Program-made: the position numbers and the translations under genes | Part shown: one piece after another, positions 10,001 through 16,799 of the stretch | Numbering within the stretch: position 1 is the first letter of the stretch | How the letters are laid out: every line of letters starts with the position of its first letter | Notes under the pieces: model-generated | Told to the model about the DNA's origin: nothing | Database searches by the model: none | Seen by the model: only the letters and a program-made list of their open reading frames with translations | NCBI GenBank assembly: GCA_946558695.1 | Contig: CAMNTQ010000005.1 | Span: 28,057-92,056, forward strand | DNA length: 64,000 nucleotides | From: an uncultured Lachnospiraceae bacterium | GTDB taxonomy: Bacteria > Bacillota > Clostridia > Lachnospirales > Lachnospiraceae | Reading direction: 5' to 3'

Positions 10001-10170
10001 CCGATATGGGGCTTGCCGTTCGCAGTCGGCGGACCGTCATAAAACATATAGATATCATTGCCGTCCTTCTCTTCCATACTCTTCTCGAAGATCTTATGAT
10101 CCTCCCAGAATTTAAGGACTTCCTTTTCCCTGTCTACAAAATTCAAGTCTGTCGAAACTTTCTTGTACAT
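7021..10170 (-). CDS. ileS: Isoleucine-tRNA ligase (long, IleS2-like type)
   Basis: A 1049-residue class I synthetase that charges tRNA-Ile. The HIGH signature is at residues 55-58 (within PPTANGKPHIGH) and KMSKS lies near residue 600; the editing domain lies between. Length and the PPTANGKPHIGHVL wording match the longer, eukaryote-like IleS type, which is often intrinsically less sensitive to mupirocin, rather than the roughly 920-residue type of most proteobacteria; this subtype call is inference. AAAGGAGGG lies seven bases upstream of the ATG. A T-box leader with a strong promoter precedes it. glgP follows four bases later. Confidence 0.96.
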   Translation of the reverse strand: MYKKVSTDLNFVDREKEVLKFWEDHKIFEKSMEEKDGNDIYMFYDGPPTANGKPHIGHVLTRVIKDMIPRYRTMKGYQVPRKAGWDTHGLPVELEVEKALGLDGKDQIEEYGLEPFIDKCKESVWKYKGMWEDFSGTVGFWADMDHPYVTYHNDYIESEWWALKKIWDKGLLYKGFKIVPYCPRCGTPLSAQEVAQGYKDVKERSAIVRFKAVGEDAYLLAWTTTPWTLPSNLGLCINPRETYAKVKCIDGYTYYMAEALLDTVLSPLAKEGEAAYEVLETYTGKDLEYKEYEPLYQCAADGIANQHKKAFYVTCDDYVTLTDGTGVVHIAPAFGEDDAKVCRKYDMPFVQLVDEKGNMHKSTPFAGLFVKKADPEVLKDLEKRGLLFAAPNFEHSYPHCWRCDTPLIYYARESWFINMTAVKDDLIANNNTINWIPESIGKGRFGDWLENVQDWGISRNRYWGTPLNIWECECGHQHSIGSIEELKSMSDNCPDDIELHRPYIDEVTIRCPKCGKEMHRVPEVIDCWFDSGAMPFAQHHYPFENQDVFAQQFPADFISEAVDQTRGWFYSLLAISTLIFNKAPYKNVIVLGHVQDEKGQKMSKSKGNAIDPFDALEKYGADAIRWYFYVNSAPWLPNRFHGKAVVEGQRKFMGTLWNTYAFFVLYANIDHFDAAKYTLEYDKLSVMDKWLLSKLNTLIKDVDGHLGNYRIPEAARALQEFVDDMSNWYVRRSRERFWAKGMEQDKINAYMTLYTALVECSKAAAPLIPFMTEDIYQNLVRSIDQTAPESIHLCDFPVAAESQIDKKLEANMDNVLKLVVMGRALRNSANIKNRQPIGRMYVKADFDLSEFYKDVVTDELNVKTVTFTQEVRDFTSYSFKPQLKTVGPKYGKMLGGIKSVLSEIDGNKAMDELNESGALKLDVNGQEITLFREDLLIASAQMEGYVSENDNGITVVLDTNLSEELLEEGFVREIISKVQTMRKEADFEVMDKIRITYEGTEKAEKIFADNKTAVADETLAVSAEKRNPAGYVKEWKINGERVTLGVERI

Positions 10171-10235
10171 GATAACCCTCCTTTTGATTTTGTCAGTAAT
10201 GCAAAAATGTTACCGGACGCAAAGCAAACCGTAAC

Positions 10236-10484
10236 AAAAAAACTCCCGCCCTGTATAGGACGGAAGCAGTGCTTACGTTTATAAACCACCTAAACATACT
10301 GTCATATGTCTCCCATATAACGGCGGGACTCCGTCGGTTCCTAATTAATATATTCATCTGTTCGGAAACCGCAGCTCGGAAGTGATATTCAGATATACCC
10401 TACTTGCACCAGGCTTTCACCGTCCCCGATTCGCTGTGTCGTTTGAATATAACCTACTGTCTTCGTCATCGTTTTTTCTTGTGC
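10236..10484 (-). ncRNA. T-box leader (isoleucine) of ileS
   Basis: The 310-base region upstream of ileS reads as a T-box RNA on the minus strand. The 3' part has GTTTAGGTGGTTTATAAAC (antiterminator with the TGGT bulge that pairs with the tRNA acceptor end) at 10276-10294, then a terminator hairpin CTTCCGTCC/GGGCGGGAG at 10243-10265 followed by seven T. Upstream, GGTGCAAGTAGGGTATATC contains an ATC triplet fitting an isoleucine specifier. The T-box core differs from the usual GGGTGGTACCGCG, but downstream ileS and the terminator geometry support the call. Confidence 0.82.
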
Positions 10485-10490
10485 GATATC

Positions 10491-10519
10491 ATTATAGGGA
10501 AAAACATCTGGCACGTCAA
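10491..10519 (-). promoter_or_regulatory. SigA-type promoter of ileS
   Basis: Minus strand TTGACG (10519-10514), 17-base spacer, TATAAT (10496-10491). It lies just upstream of the T-box RNA. Confidence 0.85.
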
Positions 10520-10608
10520 GTAGTTTATCAATCTTTTCGAGCCATACTTTCAAGAAATTTTTTAAAAAAGTAATTCTAAAGAAGAAAATCTATGTTATAC
10601 TATATCCA

Positions 10609-10665
10609 ATTGTGAATGTCATTACTATTCGCGGCCTTTCAGCCGCTTATAGTAACGATTGTGAA
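10609..10665 (+). repeat. Hairpin flanked by 8-bp direct repeats in the lipoprotein leader
   Basis: ATTGTGAA occurs at 10609-10616 and again at 10658-10665. Between them TTACTAT..GCGGC (10622-10635) is mirrored by GCCGC..ATAGTAA (10642-10655), giving a two-part stem. The element sits between a TATACT hexamer (10596-10601) and the ribosome site of the next gene. It may be a small inserted element with target duplication or an RNA structure controlling translation. Confidence 0.6.
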
Positions 10666-10678
10666 AGGAGACTGTAGA

Positions 10679-11659
10679 ATGCATAAAAAGCTGCTTTGGA
10701 CCTGTGTATCTTTTGCACTCTTTATTTCAGCCGCTTTTTTATCCGGTTGTACTGTTTCCGCCGATGTGCCGAACGAGTCAGATGCAGCCGATTCTTCCGG
10801 TCCGTCATCCGGGGAATCCCCGGCTGATGATCAGACCGGCAAAAAACGCACCACCCTGCGGGATTATCTCATCCCCGAGGCTTCGGGAACCGTTACATAT
10901 GGGAATGACAATATCTCTATTGACGCATCCAATACCGCAGAAGGATATTTCATGGTTAAATACGACGGAGAGGCTGACAAAGTCAAATTACAGCTTCAGG
11001 CTCCGGATGGAGAAACTTACACTTATAATCTGGCTATCGGTTCATATGAGGCTTTTCCGTTGTCGGCCGGAGACGGAGACTATCATCTTGACGTATTGGA
11101 ACATGCCTATGACGATATGTATGCCACGGCATATTCCGAAAATATCAAGGTTACTCTGAATGACGAATTCAGGCCCTTCCTTTATCCGAACCAGTATGTG
11201 TGGTTCACACCCGAATACAAAGCGGTCGCCTATGCCGCAGAACTTTCAGATACGTCGTCGGACGATCTGGACTATATCAGCCGTGTTTATCATTATGTGA
11301 TAGAGAATATTGATTACGATCAGGAACTGGCAGAAAATGTCCAATCCGGGTATCTCCCGAATATTGACAACACGATGGAATCCAAAAAAGGGATCTGTTT
11401 TGACTATGCTTCACTTATGGCCGCCATGCTCCGGTCCCAAGGGGTCCCCACAAAACTGGTCGTCGGTTATTCCGGCGCCGCCTATCACGCATGGATCAGC
11501 GTCTATCTTAAGGAATCCGGCTGGGTAGATAAAATCATAGAATTTGACGGCAGAAACTGGTCTTTGATGGATCCCACGCTCGCCGCCAACAACAGCGGCT
11601 CATCCGTAAAAGAATATATCGGTGACGGAAACAATTATACGGTAAAATATTCCTATTAA
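10679..11659 (+). CDS. Transglutaminase-like (papain-fold) lipoprotein
   Basis: A 326-residue lipoprotein: signal segment ending in LSGC (lipid cysteine 24), a Ser/Asp-rich linker to about residue 55, a beta-rich region, then a transglutaminase-like core. The expected triad is present: Cys240 in KGICFDYA, His270 in YHAWISVY and Asp298 in LMDPTLA. Such proteins may be peptidases or crosslinkers acting on the cell surface; the substrate is unknown. The ATG follows AAAGGAG at eight bases; an earlier in-frame start lacks such a site. The stop is 38 bases before the pilC-like gene with no terminator between, so it is probably the first gene of the pilus-like operon and may process or anchor its products. 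Confidence 0.85.
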   Translation: MHKKLLWTCVSFALFISAAFLSGCTVSADVPNESDAADSSGPSSGESPADDQTGKKRTTLRDYLIPEASGTVTYGNDNISIDASNTAEGYFMVKYDGEADKVKLQLQAPDGETYTYNLAIGSYEAFPLSAGDGDYHLDVLEHAYDDMYATAYSENIKVTLNDEFRPFLYPNQYVWFTPEYKAVAYAAELSDTSSDDLDYISRVYHYVIENIDYDQELAENVQSGYLPNIDNTMESKKGICFDYASLMAAMLRSQGVPTKLVVGYSGAAYHAWISVYLKESGWVDKIIEFDGRNWSLMDPTLAANNSGSSVKEYIGDGNNYTVKYSY

Positions 11660-11697
11660 AAATATGCTTACTCACAACAAATTTATGGAGGATAACT

Positions 11698-12753
11698 ATG
11701 AAGCAGACAAAGGTATACGGAAAAACATTTTCCAGTATAGAACTGGCTTCCTTTTGTGGGCAGATCGCACTGATCCTGAAATCAGGCATCTCCGCTCTCG
11801 AGGGACTTAATCTTATGTTGGAGGATACATTTTCTCCCGAAGAGGAGCCGCTCTTACAGGCTCTGATCGAGAATATGCAGGAAACAGGAAACCTGTATCT
11901 GGCGCTTAATGATACAAAGCTGTTCCCTTCCTATATGATCCACATGGTACAGATCGGAGAGGAGACCGGCACTCTCGATGAAGTTATGGCGGCGCTTGAA
12001 ACGCATTATGAACGGGAAGCCGCCGTCAAAAAAAGCATACAAAGCGCCGTTACTTATCCGCTGCTTATGACAGGCATGATGGTGGCAGTTATCATCGTTC
12101 TTCTGGTGAAGGTTATGCCCATCTTTAATCAGGTATTTGTACAGCTTGGTACGGAGATGACAGGCTTTTCCCGCGTTCTTATGAATATGGGAACGGCCAT
12201 CAACCGTTATTCCATCGTATTTACCGCGATACTTGTCCTTGCGGCAATCCTTATCTTCTACGGAACCCATACGGAATCCGGACGTAATATGTGCAGAAAT
12301 CTGGGCTATAAATTTTCATTTGCAAAAGCAGTTTATGAAGAACTTGCCTCCTGCCGTTTTGCAAGCGGTATGGCGCTTACCTTAAGCAGCGGATTAAATC
12401 CCGAGCGGAGCATGGAGTTAGTGGAAGCACTGAATGACGATCCGTTTTTTCAAAAGAAACTAAATGACTGCCGGCAGCACATTAACGAAGGCAAGGATCT
12501 TACAGACGCACTTTTCGCCTCCGGTATCTTTACAGGCATGTATGCGCGCATGGCCTCCATTGGTTCTAAGACAGGCGCTATGGATCAGGTGATGGATACG
12601 ATTGCTTCCCTTTATCAAGACAATATTGATAACCGTATGAATAACATTCTTGCTATTTTAGAGCCTACTTTAGTCATTCTTTTGTCACTGATCGTAGGCG
12701 TGATCCTTCTATCAGTTATGCTGCCGCTTATGGGAATCATGTCCAGCATATAG
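11698..12753 (+). CDS. pilC: Type II secretion/type IV pilus inner-membrane platform protein (PilC/GspF family)
   Basis: A 351-residue protein with two repeated cytoplasmic four-helix domains (about residues 10-120 and 205-320) separated by hydrophobic pairs (about 117-145 and 165-185) and a C-terminal membrane helix, the standard GspF/PilC layout though slightly short. Sequence landmarks are QIALILKSGISALEGL and MIHMVQIGEETGTLDEVM in the first copy and FASGMALTLSSGL...MARMASIGSKTGAMDQVM in the second. It is the membrane platform on which an assembly ATPase acts to move pilin subunits. It begins a tight run of six plus-strand genes ending with a PilT-type ATPase. GGAGG lies seven bases upstream. 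Confidence 0.92.
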   Translation: MKQTKVYGKTFSSIELASFCGQIALILKSGISALEGLNLMLEDTFSPEEEPLLQALIENMQETGNLYLALNDTKLFPSYMIHMVQIGEETGTLDEVMAALETHYEREAAVKKSIQSAVTYPLLMTGMMVAVIIVLLVKVMPIFNQVFVQLGTEMTGFSRVLMNMGTAINRYSIVFTAILVLAAILIFYGTHTESGRNMCRNLGYKFSFAKAVYEELASCRFASGMALTLSSGLNPERSMELVEALNDDPFFQKKLNDCRQHINEGKDLTDALFASGIFTGMYARMASIGSKTGAMDQVMDTIASLYQDNIDNRMNNILAILEPTLVILLSLIVGVILLSVMLPLMGIMSSI

Positions 12754-12776
12754 ACGCCAAAAAAGGAGACATATAT

Positions 12777-13106
12777 ATGAGTCGTTTTCAATACAAAAAA
12801 CAATCACGGGGGCCATCGGGAATCTTCCTTTCTCTTTGTGTCTTTCTAGTGATTCTCATCATCTTTATGCAAGGATTATCTTCCCTGTCGGACAGTACTA
12901 TGAGACGGCAGAAAGAAAGCCTTGAGAATGCCATTACCCGCAGCGTGACATACTGCTATACTGTGGAAGGCACTTACCCGGAGAATCTTGATTATCTAAA
13001 GGATAATTACGGACTGATTTATGATGAAGAGACTTTCTTTGTCGATTACCGCGTCATCGGCTCCAATGTTCTGCCGGATATCACGATCATTGAGAAAGGA
13101 GAGTAA
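12777..13106 (+). CDS. Small pilin-like membrane protein, first of four in the operon
   Basis: A 109-residue protein with a short basic N-terminus, one hydrophobic helix (about residues 17-37) and a small soluble domain with TYPENLDYLKDNYGLIYDEE, a wording common in the globular part of type II pseudopilins. It lacks a clear prepilin cleavage motif: no Gly/Ala-Phe-x-x-x-Glu is seen before the helix. It sits 23 bases after pilC with AAAAGGAG upstream, and only three bases before the next gene. I infer a minor pilin or pilus assembly accessory role from topology and context. Confidence 0.75.
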   Translation: MSRFQYKKQSRGPSGIFLSLCVFLVILIIFMQGLSSLSDSTMRRQKESLENAITRSVTYCYTVEGTYPENLDYLKDNYGLIYDEETFFVDYRVIGSNVLPDITIIEKGE

Positions 13107-13109
13107 ACT

Positions 13110-13595
13110 ATGCGTTTTCGGGTAAAGCAGCGGCATACGATAGACTTTTTGTTTCCTGTCGCATTATTTTTTGTGTTTTCGCTTTCGGCTCTTACGGTAA
13201 TCTTGCTGGCTACGAGAATTTATAAGTCCACTACTGAAAATTCTTCTCTGAATTATACTTCCAGAACTTCTCTGTCCTATATTTCAGAAAAAATTCACCA
13301 GCATGATTCCGGCTCCATATCTTTAGGAACGTTTGACGGGTGCGATGCCATCGTATTAGGACAGGAAATAGACGGTACTGCTTATTATACTTACATCTAC
13401 TCTTACAGGAATGAATTAAAGGAAATCTTCTTAAAGGATGGGGCAGGCACGGACGCTTCTGCCGGACAGACGATCCTCAAAGTACAGAATTTTTCCATAG
13501 AACAGGCTGCAGACGGCCTGTTTGCGTTCGAGTGCACGGATGAAGCAGGCCAGAAAGCCAAGGCTCTTGTCGGCGCCCGGAGCGGCGCATTCTGA
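13110..13595 (+). CDS. DUF4860-type single-helix membrane protein, pilin-like
   Basis: A 161-residue protein with a basic N-terminus, one strong hydrophobic helix (about residues 11-31) and an extracellular beta-rich part (TSLSYISEKIHQHD...YTYIYSYRNELKEIFLKDG). The pattern matches proteins known to me as the DUF4860 family that accompany type II/IV pilus-like genes in Clostridia. There is no catalytic signature. AAAGGAG precedes the ATG and three bases separate it from the previous gene, so the two are probably co-translated. I infer a structural pseudopilin role. Confidence 0.75.
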   Translation: MRFRVKQRHTIDFLFPVALFFVFSLSALTVILLATRIYKSTTENSSLNYTSRTSLSYISEKIHQHDSGSISLGTFDGCDAIVLGQEIDGTAYYTYIYSYRNELKEIFLKDGAGTDASAGQTILKVQNFSIEQAADGLFAFECTDEAGQKAKALVGARSGAF

Positions 13596-13637
13596 TCCAA
13601 TTATCATTAAAAATATACAGAAAGGAAACCGTTTCTT

Positions 13638-14105
13638 ATGATTCGTAGAAGCAGAGCACAATCTTCCAGCCTGTTCCTGATGGAACTGATACTTGCAATC
13701 CTGTTTTTCTCGGTTACAAGCGCTGTCTGCGTGCAGTTTTTTGTTAAATCCCATCTTCTCAGTCAAGAATCAAAAGCTTTAGCACTGGCGGTGAATGAAT
13801 GTTCTAATATCGCAGAGTTGTACGATACGTCGGACAGTATTGAGGAGGCTCTTTCACTGCTTGAGGCAAATTATCCTGACGTCTCCGTAGAACGCGGTGT
13901 TCAAAGCACTGCCGTCATGTATTATGACGCTTCATTTTCACCCTGCAAAAAAGGAGCGGCCAGCTACTTTCTTAACGCAGCTTTTGCTGGGGATCATTCC
14001 ATGCTGAAAGCCAATATCAGAGTAACGGATTCTGACGGCACTGTTATCTATGAACTGAATACTGACCATCATACACCAAGGAGGACAGACTATGAAGAAA
14101 GATAA
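13638..14105 (+). CDS. Prepilin-like protein with Glu+5
   Basis: A 155-residue protein whose N-terminus most closely resembles a type IV prepilin: basic leader, then SLFLMELILAILFF. Aligning the glutamate to the conserved pilin Glu+5 puts Ser at the -1 position normally filled by Gly, followed by a hydrophobic helix. The remaining part is a small globular domain containing two Cys (NECSN and SPCKK) that could form a disulfide. It needs a prepilin peptidase in trans, as none is in the window. Its stop overlaps the start of the next gene by 14 bases (translational coupling). Confidence 0.75.
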   Translation: MIRRSRAQSSSLFLMELILAILFFSVTSAVCVQFFVKSHLLSQESKALALAVNECSNIAELYDTSDSIEEALSLLEANYPDVSVERGVQSTAVMYYDASFSPCKKGAASYFLNAAFAGDHSMLKANIRVTDSDGTVIYELNTDHHTPRRTDYEER

Positions 14106-14595
14106 AAATCAATCCTCTTTTACAGCCATCGGTTCGTCCTCGCTTTTAGTCGTTTTTCTTGTATTGTGTCTGGCAACTTTTGCCATCCTTTCTCTTTCGA
14201 GCGCCAAGAGCGACTATTCCTTTACAGAACGGCTGGCAAAGCACAAAAGCGATTATTACAAAGCATCTTCGCAGGCAGAACATACGGCTGCAGATATTGA
14301 TCTTCTTTTAGAAAATACTTATAAGTCCAAAGCTATGACACAGGAAGAATATCTCGATGCTTTGAACCCGGCGCTTTTAACCTATGAAGCTGTTCCGCTG
14401 TCTTACAGCATGCAGGATAATGTACCTGTTATTTCCTATCAGATTCCGGTAGATGACAGACAGCAACTCTCTGTAGAGTTAAAAGTAACGAATCCGAAGG
14501 AAAGCCCGAATTATTATGAAGTACAGACATGGCGGATTTCCGCATCAAAGGAATGGGAAAGCGATAATACGCTGAACCTTATGCCGATACAATAA
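14092..14595 (+). CDS. Small single-helix protein of the pilus-like operon
   Basis: A 167-residue protein with basic start, a Ser-rich patch and one hydrophobic helix (about residues 14-38), then a helical stretch (RLAKHKSDYYKASSQAEHTAADIDLLLEN) and a beta-rich end. No pilin Glu+5 is visible. The organisation is reminiscent of minor pilins such as the PilX/GspK types but no family signature is clear enough to name it. It overlaps the preceding prepilin-like gene by 14 bases and lies 28 bases before pilT. Role inferred from operon position. Confidence 0.72.
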   Translation: MKKDKNQSSFTAIGSSSLLVVFLVLCLATFAILSLSSAKSDYSFTERLAKHKSDYYKASSQAEHTAADIDLLLENTYKSKAMTQEEYLDALNPALLTYEAVPLSYSMQDNVPVISYQIPVDDRQQLSVELKVTNPKESPNYYEVQTWRISASKEWESDNTLNLMPIQ

Positions 14596-14623
14596 TCAGG
14601 AAAGCAAAAAGGAGATTTTCATT

Positions 14624-15679
14624 ATGAACTTACGAACAATCTTAGAACAGGCAATCGAAGAAAAAGCTTCTGACGTATTTATTGTCTCCGGTCTTCCAGT
14701 TTCCTTCCGAAAAGACGGAGTGATCAAACGCGTGAATGAAGAAAGACTTCTTCCGCCGGATACAGAATCCTTGCTGACGGAAATCTACCAGCATGCCGGA
14801 GAGAGAGAGCTGCGGATTCTGGAAGAGGGCGGAGATGATGATTTTTCCTTTGCAATTCAGGGTCTGTCACGTTTCCGCGTCAGCGCCTATAAACAGCGCG
14901 GAGCGCTGTCCGCTGTTATTCGGATTATCACATTTGACTTACCGGACTTTAAGACACTGGGAATCCCGGAGTATATCATACATCTCGGAGATACCGGAAA
15001 GGGAATGGTTCTTGTGACCGGACCTGCGGGCAGCGGGAAATCAACAACCCTCGCCTGCATGATAGACCAGATCAATAAGAATCAAAAGAAACACATTATC
15101 ACATTAGAGGATCCGCTTGAGTATCTTCACCGGCACAGCAGCAGTATCGTAAGCCAGCGCGAAATCAACGTAGATACAGAAAGCTATGTGACAGCCCTTC
15201 GGGCGGCCCTGCGACAAAGCCCTGACGTCATACTCCTCGGGGAAATGCGTGATTACGAGACGATCAACGTCGCCATGACTGCTGCTGAGACCGGTCATCT
15301 TCTTCTGTCCACTCTGCACACAATCGGCGCCGCTAATACCATCGACCGTATCATCGATGTATTTCCGGCAAGCCAGCAGCGGCAGATTGCCGTCCAGCTG
15401 TCCATGACCTTAAACGCTGTTGTATCACAGCAGCTTGTTCCGACTGTGGACGGAGGAGTTGCTCCTGCACTGGAGATCATGACTGTGACTCCTGCCATCC
15501 GCAATATGATCCGGGATAATAAAGTGCATCAGATTGACGGTATGATCTACTCTTCTATGAAGGAAGACATGATCTCTATGGACGGTTCCCTGCTGAATCT
15601 GTATAAAGCAGGAACGATCAGCCGCGACACGGCAATCAAATATGCTTCTAACCCGGACATGCTGGGGAAAAAGTTATAA
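14624..15679 (+). CDS. pilT: PilT-type pilus ATPase
   Basis: A 351-residue secretion ATPase. The Walker A loop GPAGSGKS is at about residues 133-140; an Asp box (TLEDPLEYLH), Walker B (VILLGEMRD) and His box (HLLLSTLHT) follow. The C-terminal block TPAIRNMIRDNK matches the AIRNLIRE motif that marks PilT/PilU retraction ATPases rather than PilB/GspE assembly ATPases. It is the only ATPase of the operon, which is unusual: a retraction-type motor with PilC and four pilin-like proteins but no PilB. AAAGGAG lies nine bases upstream and a bidirectional terminator follows. Confidence 0.93.
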   Translation: MNLRTILEQAIEEKASDVFIVSGLPVSFRKDGVIKRVNEERLLPPDTESLLTEIYQHAGERELRILEEGGDDDFSFAIQGLSRFRVSAYKQRGALSAVIRIITFDLPDFKTLGIPEYIIHLGDTGKGMVLVTGPAGSGKSTTLACMIDQINKNQKKHIITLEDPLEYLHRHSSSIVSQREINVDTESYVTALRAALRQSPDVILLGEMRDYETINVAMTAAETGHLLLSTLHTIGAANTIDRIIDVFPASQQRQIAVQLSMTLNAVVSQQLVPTVDGGVAPALEIMTVTPAIRNMIRDNKVHQIDGMIYSSMKEDMISMDGSLLNLYKAGTISRDTAIKYASNPDMLGKKL

Positions 15680-15723
15680 AACAGAGCAGCCGGCCCAAAA
15701 TGGACCGGCTGTTCTGTTTTTAC
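15676..15723. terminator. Bidirectional terminator between pilT and the convergent kinase-like gene
   Basis: AAAACAGAGCAGCCGG / CCGGCTGTTCTGTTTT forms a long stem with GGCC(AAAA)TGG(A) at the tip. T-runs follow on both strands (TTTTT at 15717-15721; TTTTATAAC on the minus strand). It serves pilT on the plus strand and the 15720-16787 gene on the minus strand. Confidence 0.88.
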
Positions 15724-16787
15724 TCTTCCTCACCCTTAAACATCCGAAGTATCATATCAACGGAACCTTGGATCCCATAGCTTGCGCTGTTGACGCAGAG
15801 ATCATAATTCATCGCTTTCCCCCACTCAAGCCCCGTATAGAACTTAAAGTATCTGACATGCTTTTTATCAAGCCTGTTTAACATCTCTCTCGCCTTTTTC
15901 TCACTGAGTCTTGGATTCACTGACATTACCCTTCTAAGCCTCTGCTCAAAAGGCGCTGTGATATAGATACTGATATGAGGAATCTTATTATTGGCAAGTA
16001 TTACATCGGCGCACCTTCCCATAACGACAAAATCCTCTTTCTTTGCCATATCGCAGATCAACTGACTCTGGTTGAAAAAGATTGCATCCTTTTTGGGCAA
16101 TCCATGATAGCGGCTGAATTCTTTAAGCTTTTGATGAAACGTCACCTTCTGCTCTGTTGCAAATGCCGGACGTGTATCTACATAGCGGTCTTTATTCTCC
16201 TGATCCAGAATATATGGGAAACCGCCTTTATCATGCACATGATCCTTCTCTGCTTCCAGACGCCTTAATACTTCACTGAAAATCTCTGCATCATAATAAT
16301 TGATCTTAAGCTTATCCGCCAACGTAAATCCAATCTCGCTGCCGCCGCTCCCAAAAGTCCGCCCAATACAGATGATCGTATGATCCTTTTCTGAAAACCG
16401 GGTATGAAGATTTGTTTTATTCAGCCTTGACCTCTGCTCATTGAGAACATCTCCCTCCGCAAAGCTGGTCGGAAGACTCGTAACGTCTGAAAGAATTTTA
16501 TCGTATTCGATCATAAGCTCCTTTTTTACCTGACGGTCCCGAATAGTCCGCGCCATATTACTGATCAGGGCAAGATCACTGCGCACGATATGCCCCTGAT
16601 TGCGGGCAAGCATTTCCCACACAAGCTCTTCTACGCACCGCTCCCTGTCCTTGGTGAACACACGTCCAAGAGAAGAGCCGAGATGTTCATACACCTTCGT
16701 ATCAAGTTCATAGATCCGCTCCGCCAGTACGCGAAGATCCTCCTCTTTGTACTCTGAAGGATGACGTTTTTCTGGAATATAATTCAT
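15720..16787 (-). CDS. Cytidylate kinase-like family protein with extra N-terminal domain
   Basis: A 355-residue protein. From about residue 137 it has a P-loop kinase fold of the cytidylate kinase-like group: IICIGRTFGSGGSEIG (Walker A variant) near residues 138-153, MGRCADVIL, and an Arg-rich lid (RRVMSVNPRLSEKKARE...DKKHVRYFKFYTG). The first 130 residues form a separate helical domain (ERIYELDTKVYEHLGSSLGRVF...RDRQVKKELM) that I do not recognise. True cytidylate kinases are about 220 residues, so this is a paralogous group with unknown substrate. It lies 12 bases after the antiporter gene on the same strand, with GGAGG upstream, so the two are co-transcribed. Confidence 0.85.
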   Translation of the reverse strand: MNYIPEKRHPSEYKEEDLRVLAERIYELDTKVYEHLGSSLGRVFTKDRERCVEELVWEMLARNQGHIVRSDLALISNMARTIRDRQVKKELMIEYDKILSDVTSLPTSFAEGDVLNEQRSRLNKTNLHTRFSEKDHTIICIGRTFGSGGSEIGFTLADKLKINYYDAEIFSEVLRRLEAEKDHVHDKGGFPYILDQENKDRYVDTRPAFATEQKVTFHQKLKEFSRYHGLPKKDAIFFNQSQLICDMAKKEDFVVMGRCADVILANNKIPHISIYITAPFEQRLRRVMSVNPRLSEKKAREMLNRLDKKHVRYFKFYTGLEWGKAMNYDLCVNSASYGIQGSVDMILRMFKGEEE

Positions 16788-16799
16788 CTCTCACACCTC

